Shown piece by piece: positions 63,756 to 64,000 of a stretch of DNA of 64,000 bases. The DNA is taken from contig CM042543.1 in assembly GCA_023630585.1 (NCBI GenBank), positions 19,569,760 to 19,633,759 of the forward strand, given 5' to 3'. Position numbers and translations under genes: made by a program. How positions within the stretch are numbered: position 1 is the first letter of the stretch; every line of letters starts with the position of its first letter. Below the pieces are notes generated by a model that saw nothing but the letters and a program-made list of their open reading frames with translations, had not been told where the DNA came from and searched no databases. The DNA comes from Cranoglanis bouderius (Eukaryota; Chordata; Actinopteri; Siluriformes; Cranoglanididae).

Positions 63756-64000
63756 GGGGGGCATGGTGGCTTATTGGTTAGCATGTTTGCGCAGTATAGC
63801 TCACACCTCCAGGGTTGGTCGTTCAATTCCCACCTGTGCCATGTGTGTGTGGAGTTTGCATGTACTCCCCGTGAGTCAGGGGTTTCCTTAGGGTACTTCC
63901 TCCCCAGACATGCATTGTAGGCTGACTGGCATCTCTAAATTGTCTGTAGTGTGTGAATGGGTGTGTGAGTGTGTACAATTGTGCCCTGCGATGGATTGGC
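63756..64000 (+). repeat. SINE-like dispersed repeat with tRNA-like head, cut by window edge
   Basis: Starts GGGGGCATGGTGGCTTATTG, then GGTTAGCATG, and a B-box-like GGTCGTTCAATTCCC. The body has TTTGCATGTACTCCCC and CCCTGCGATGGATTGG. Same family as 13562-13812 and 38548-38639. Confidence 0.7.

Noticed and set aside
63756..63840. Possible functional tRNA gene
   Set aside because: Only A-box- and B-box-like strings are present, without a cloverleaf I can fold; it is the head of a SINE-like repeat.

Overview
The window is vertebrate nuclear DNA, almost certainly from a teleost fish: intron-rich genes with GT-AG borders, AT-rich introns, abundant microsatellites and a very high load of Tc1/mariner-type transposons, plus an RTE-type LINE, an L2-like LINE fragment, a solo LTR and tRNA-like SINE repeats. 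The Tc1 families and repeat types resemble those of otophysan fish (catfish and relatives), but the species cannot be fixed from sequence alone.

Two real genes face each other tail to tail. The left half (2854-32483, plus strand) holds 24 consecutive exons of unconventional myosin VI (myo6), from about human residue 218 to the stop codon. All splice phases agree and the exons sum to 1035 codons plus stop. The start of the gene, with the P-loop and switch I, lies left of the window. The 3' UTR follows, with an AATAAA signal near 33523. The right part (41822-63693, minus strand) holds impg1 (interphotoreceptor matrix proteoglycan 1), from its second exon to the stop; the signal-peptide exon lies right of the window. 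This convergent MYO6/IMPG1 pair matches the human arrangement, which supports the identification. The proteins do not act in one pathway: myosin VI is the minus-end-directed actin motor of hair cells and endocytic traffic, and IMPG1 is a photoreceptor matrix proteoglycan.

The rest is mobile DNA. 1-4225: nested and abutting Tc1 elements. 9458-10010: a Tc1-type MITE. 10626-10903: a near-perfect palindrome. 20055-20645: an L2-like LINE. 23276-24890 and 27005-28487: two Tc1 copies in myo6 introns. 31327-32126: Tc1 debris. 34289-40063: a dense Tc1 cluster between the genes. 46334-48073: a Tc1 copy carrying a SINE. 48081-50480: a 5'-truncated RTE with an 18-bp target duplication. 51038-53089: a MITE and a Tc1 copy abutting at one TA. 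53529-54066: a terminal-inverted-repeat element carrying a piece of the RIOX1 (NO66) gene. 58984-62625: a three-level nest (Tc1 in Tc1, with a solo LTR in the inner one).

The most interesting points are the captured RIOX1 fragment, the predicted transmembrane segment and cytoplasmic tail at the end of impg1 (unlike human IMPG1, like IMPG2), the 134-bp-arm palindrome, the triple nest, and two near-identical Tc1 copies each disabled by a different small lesion.
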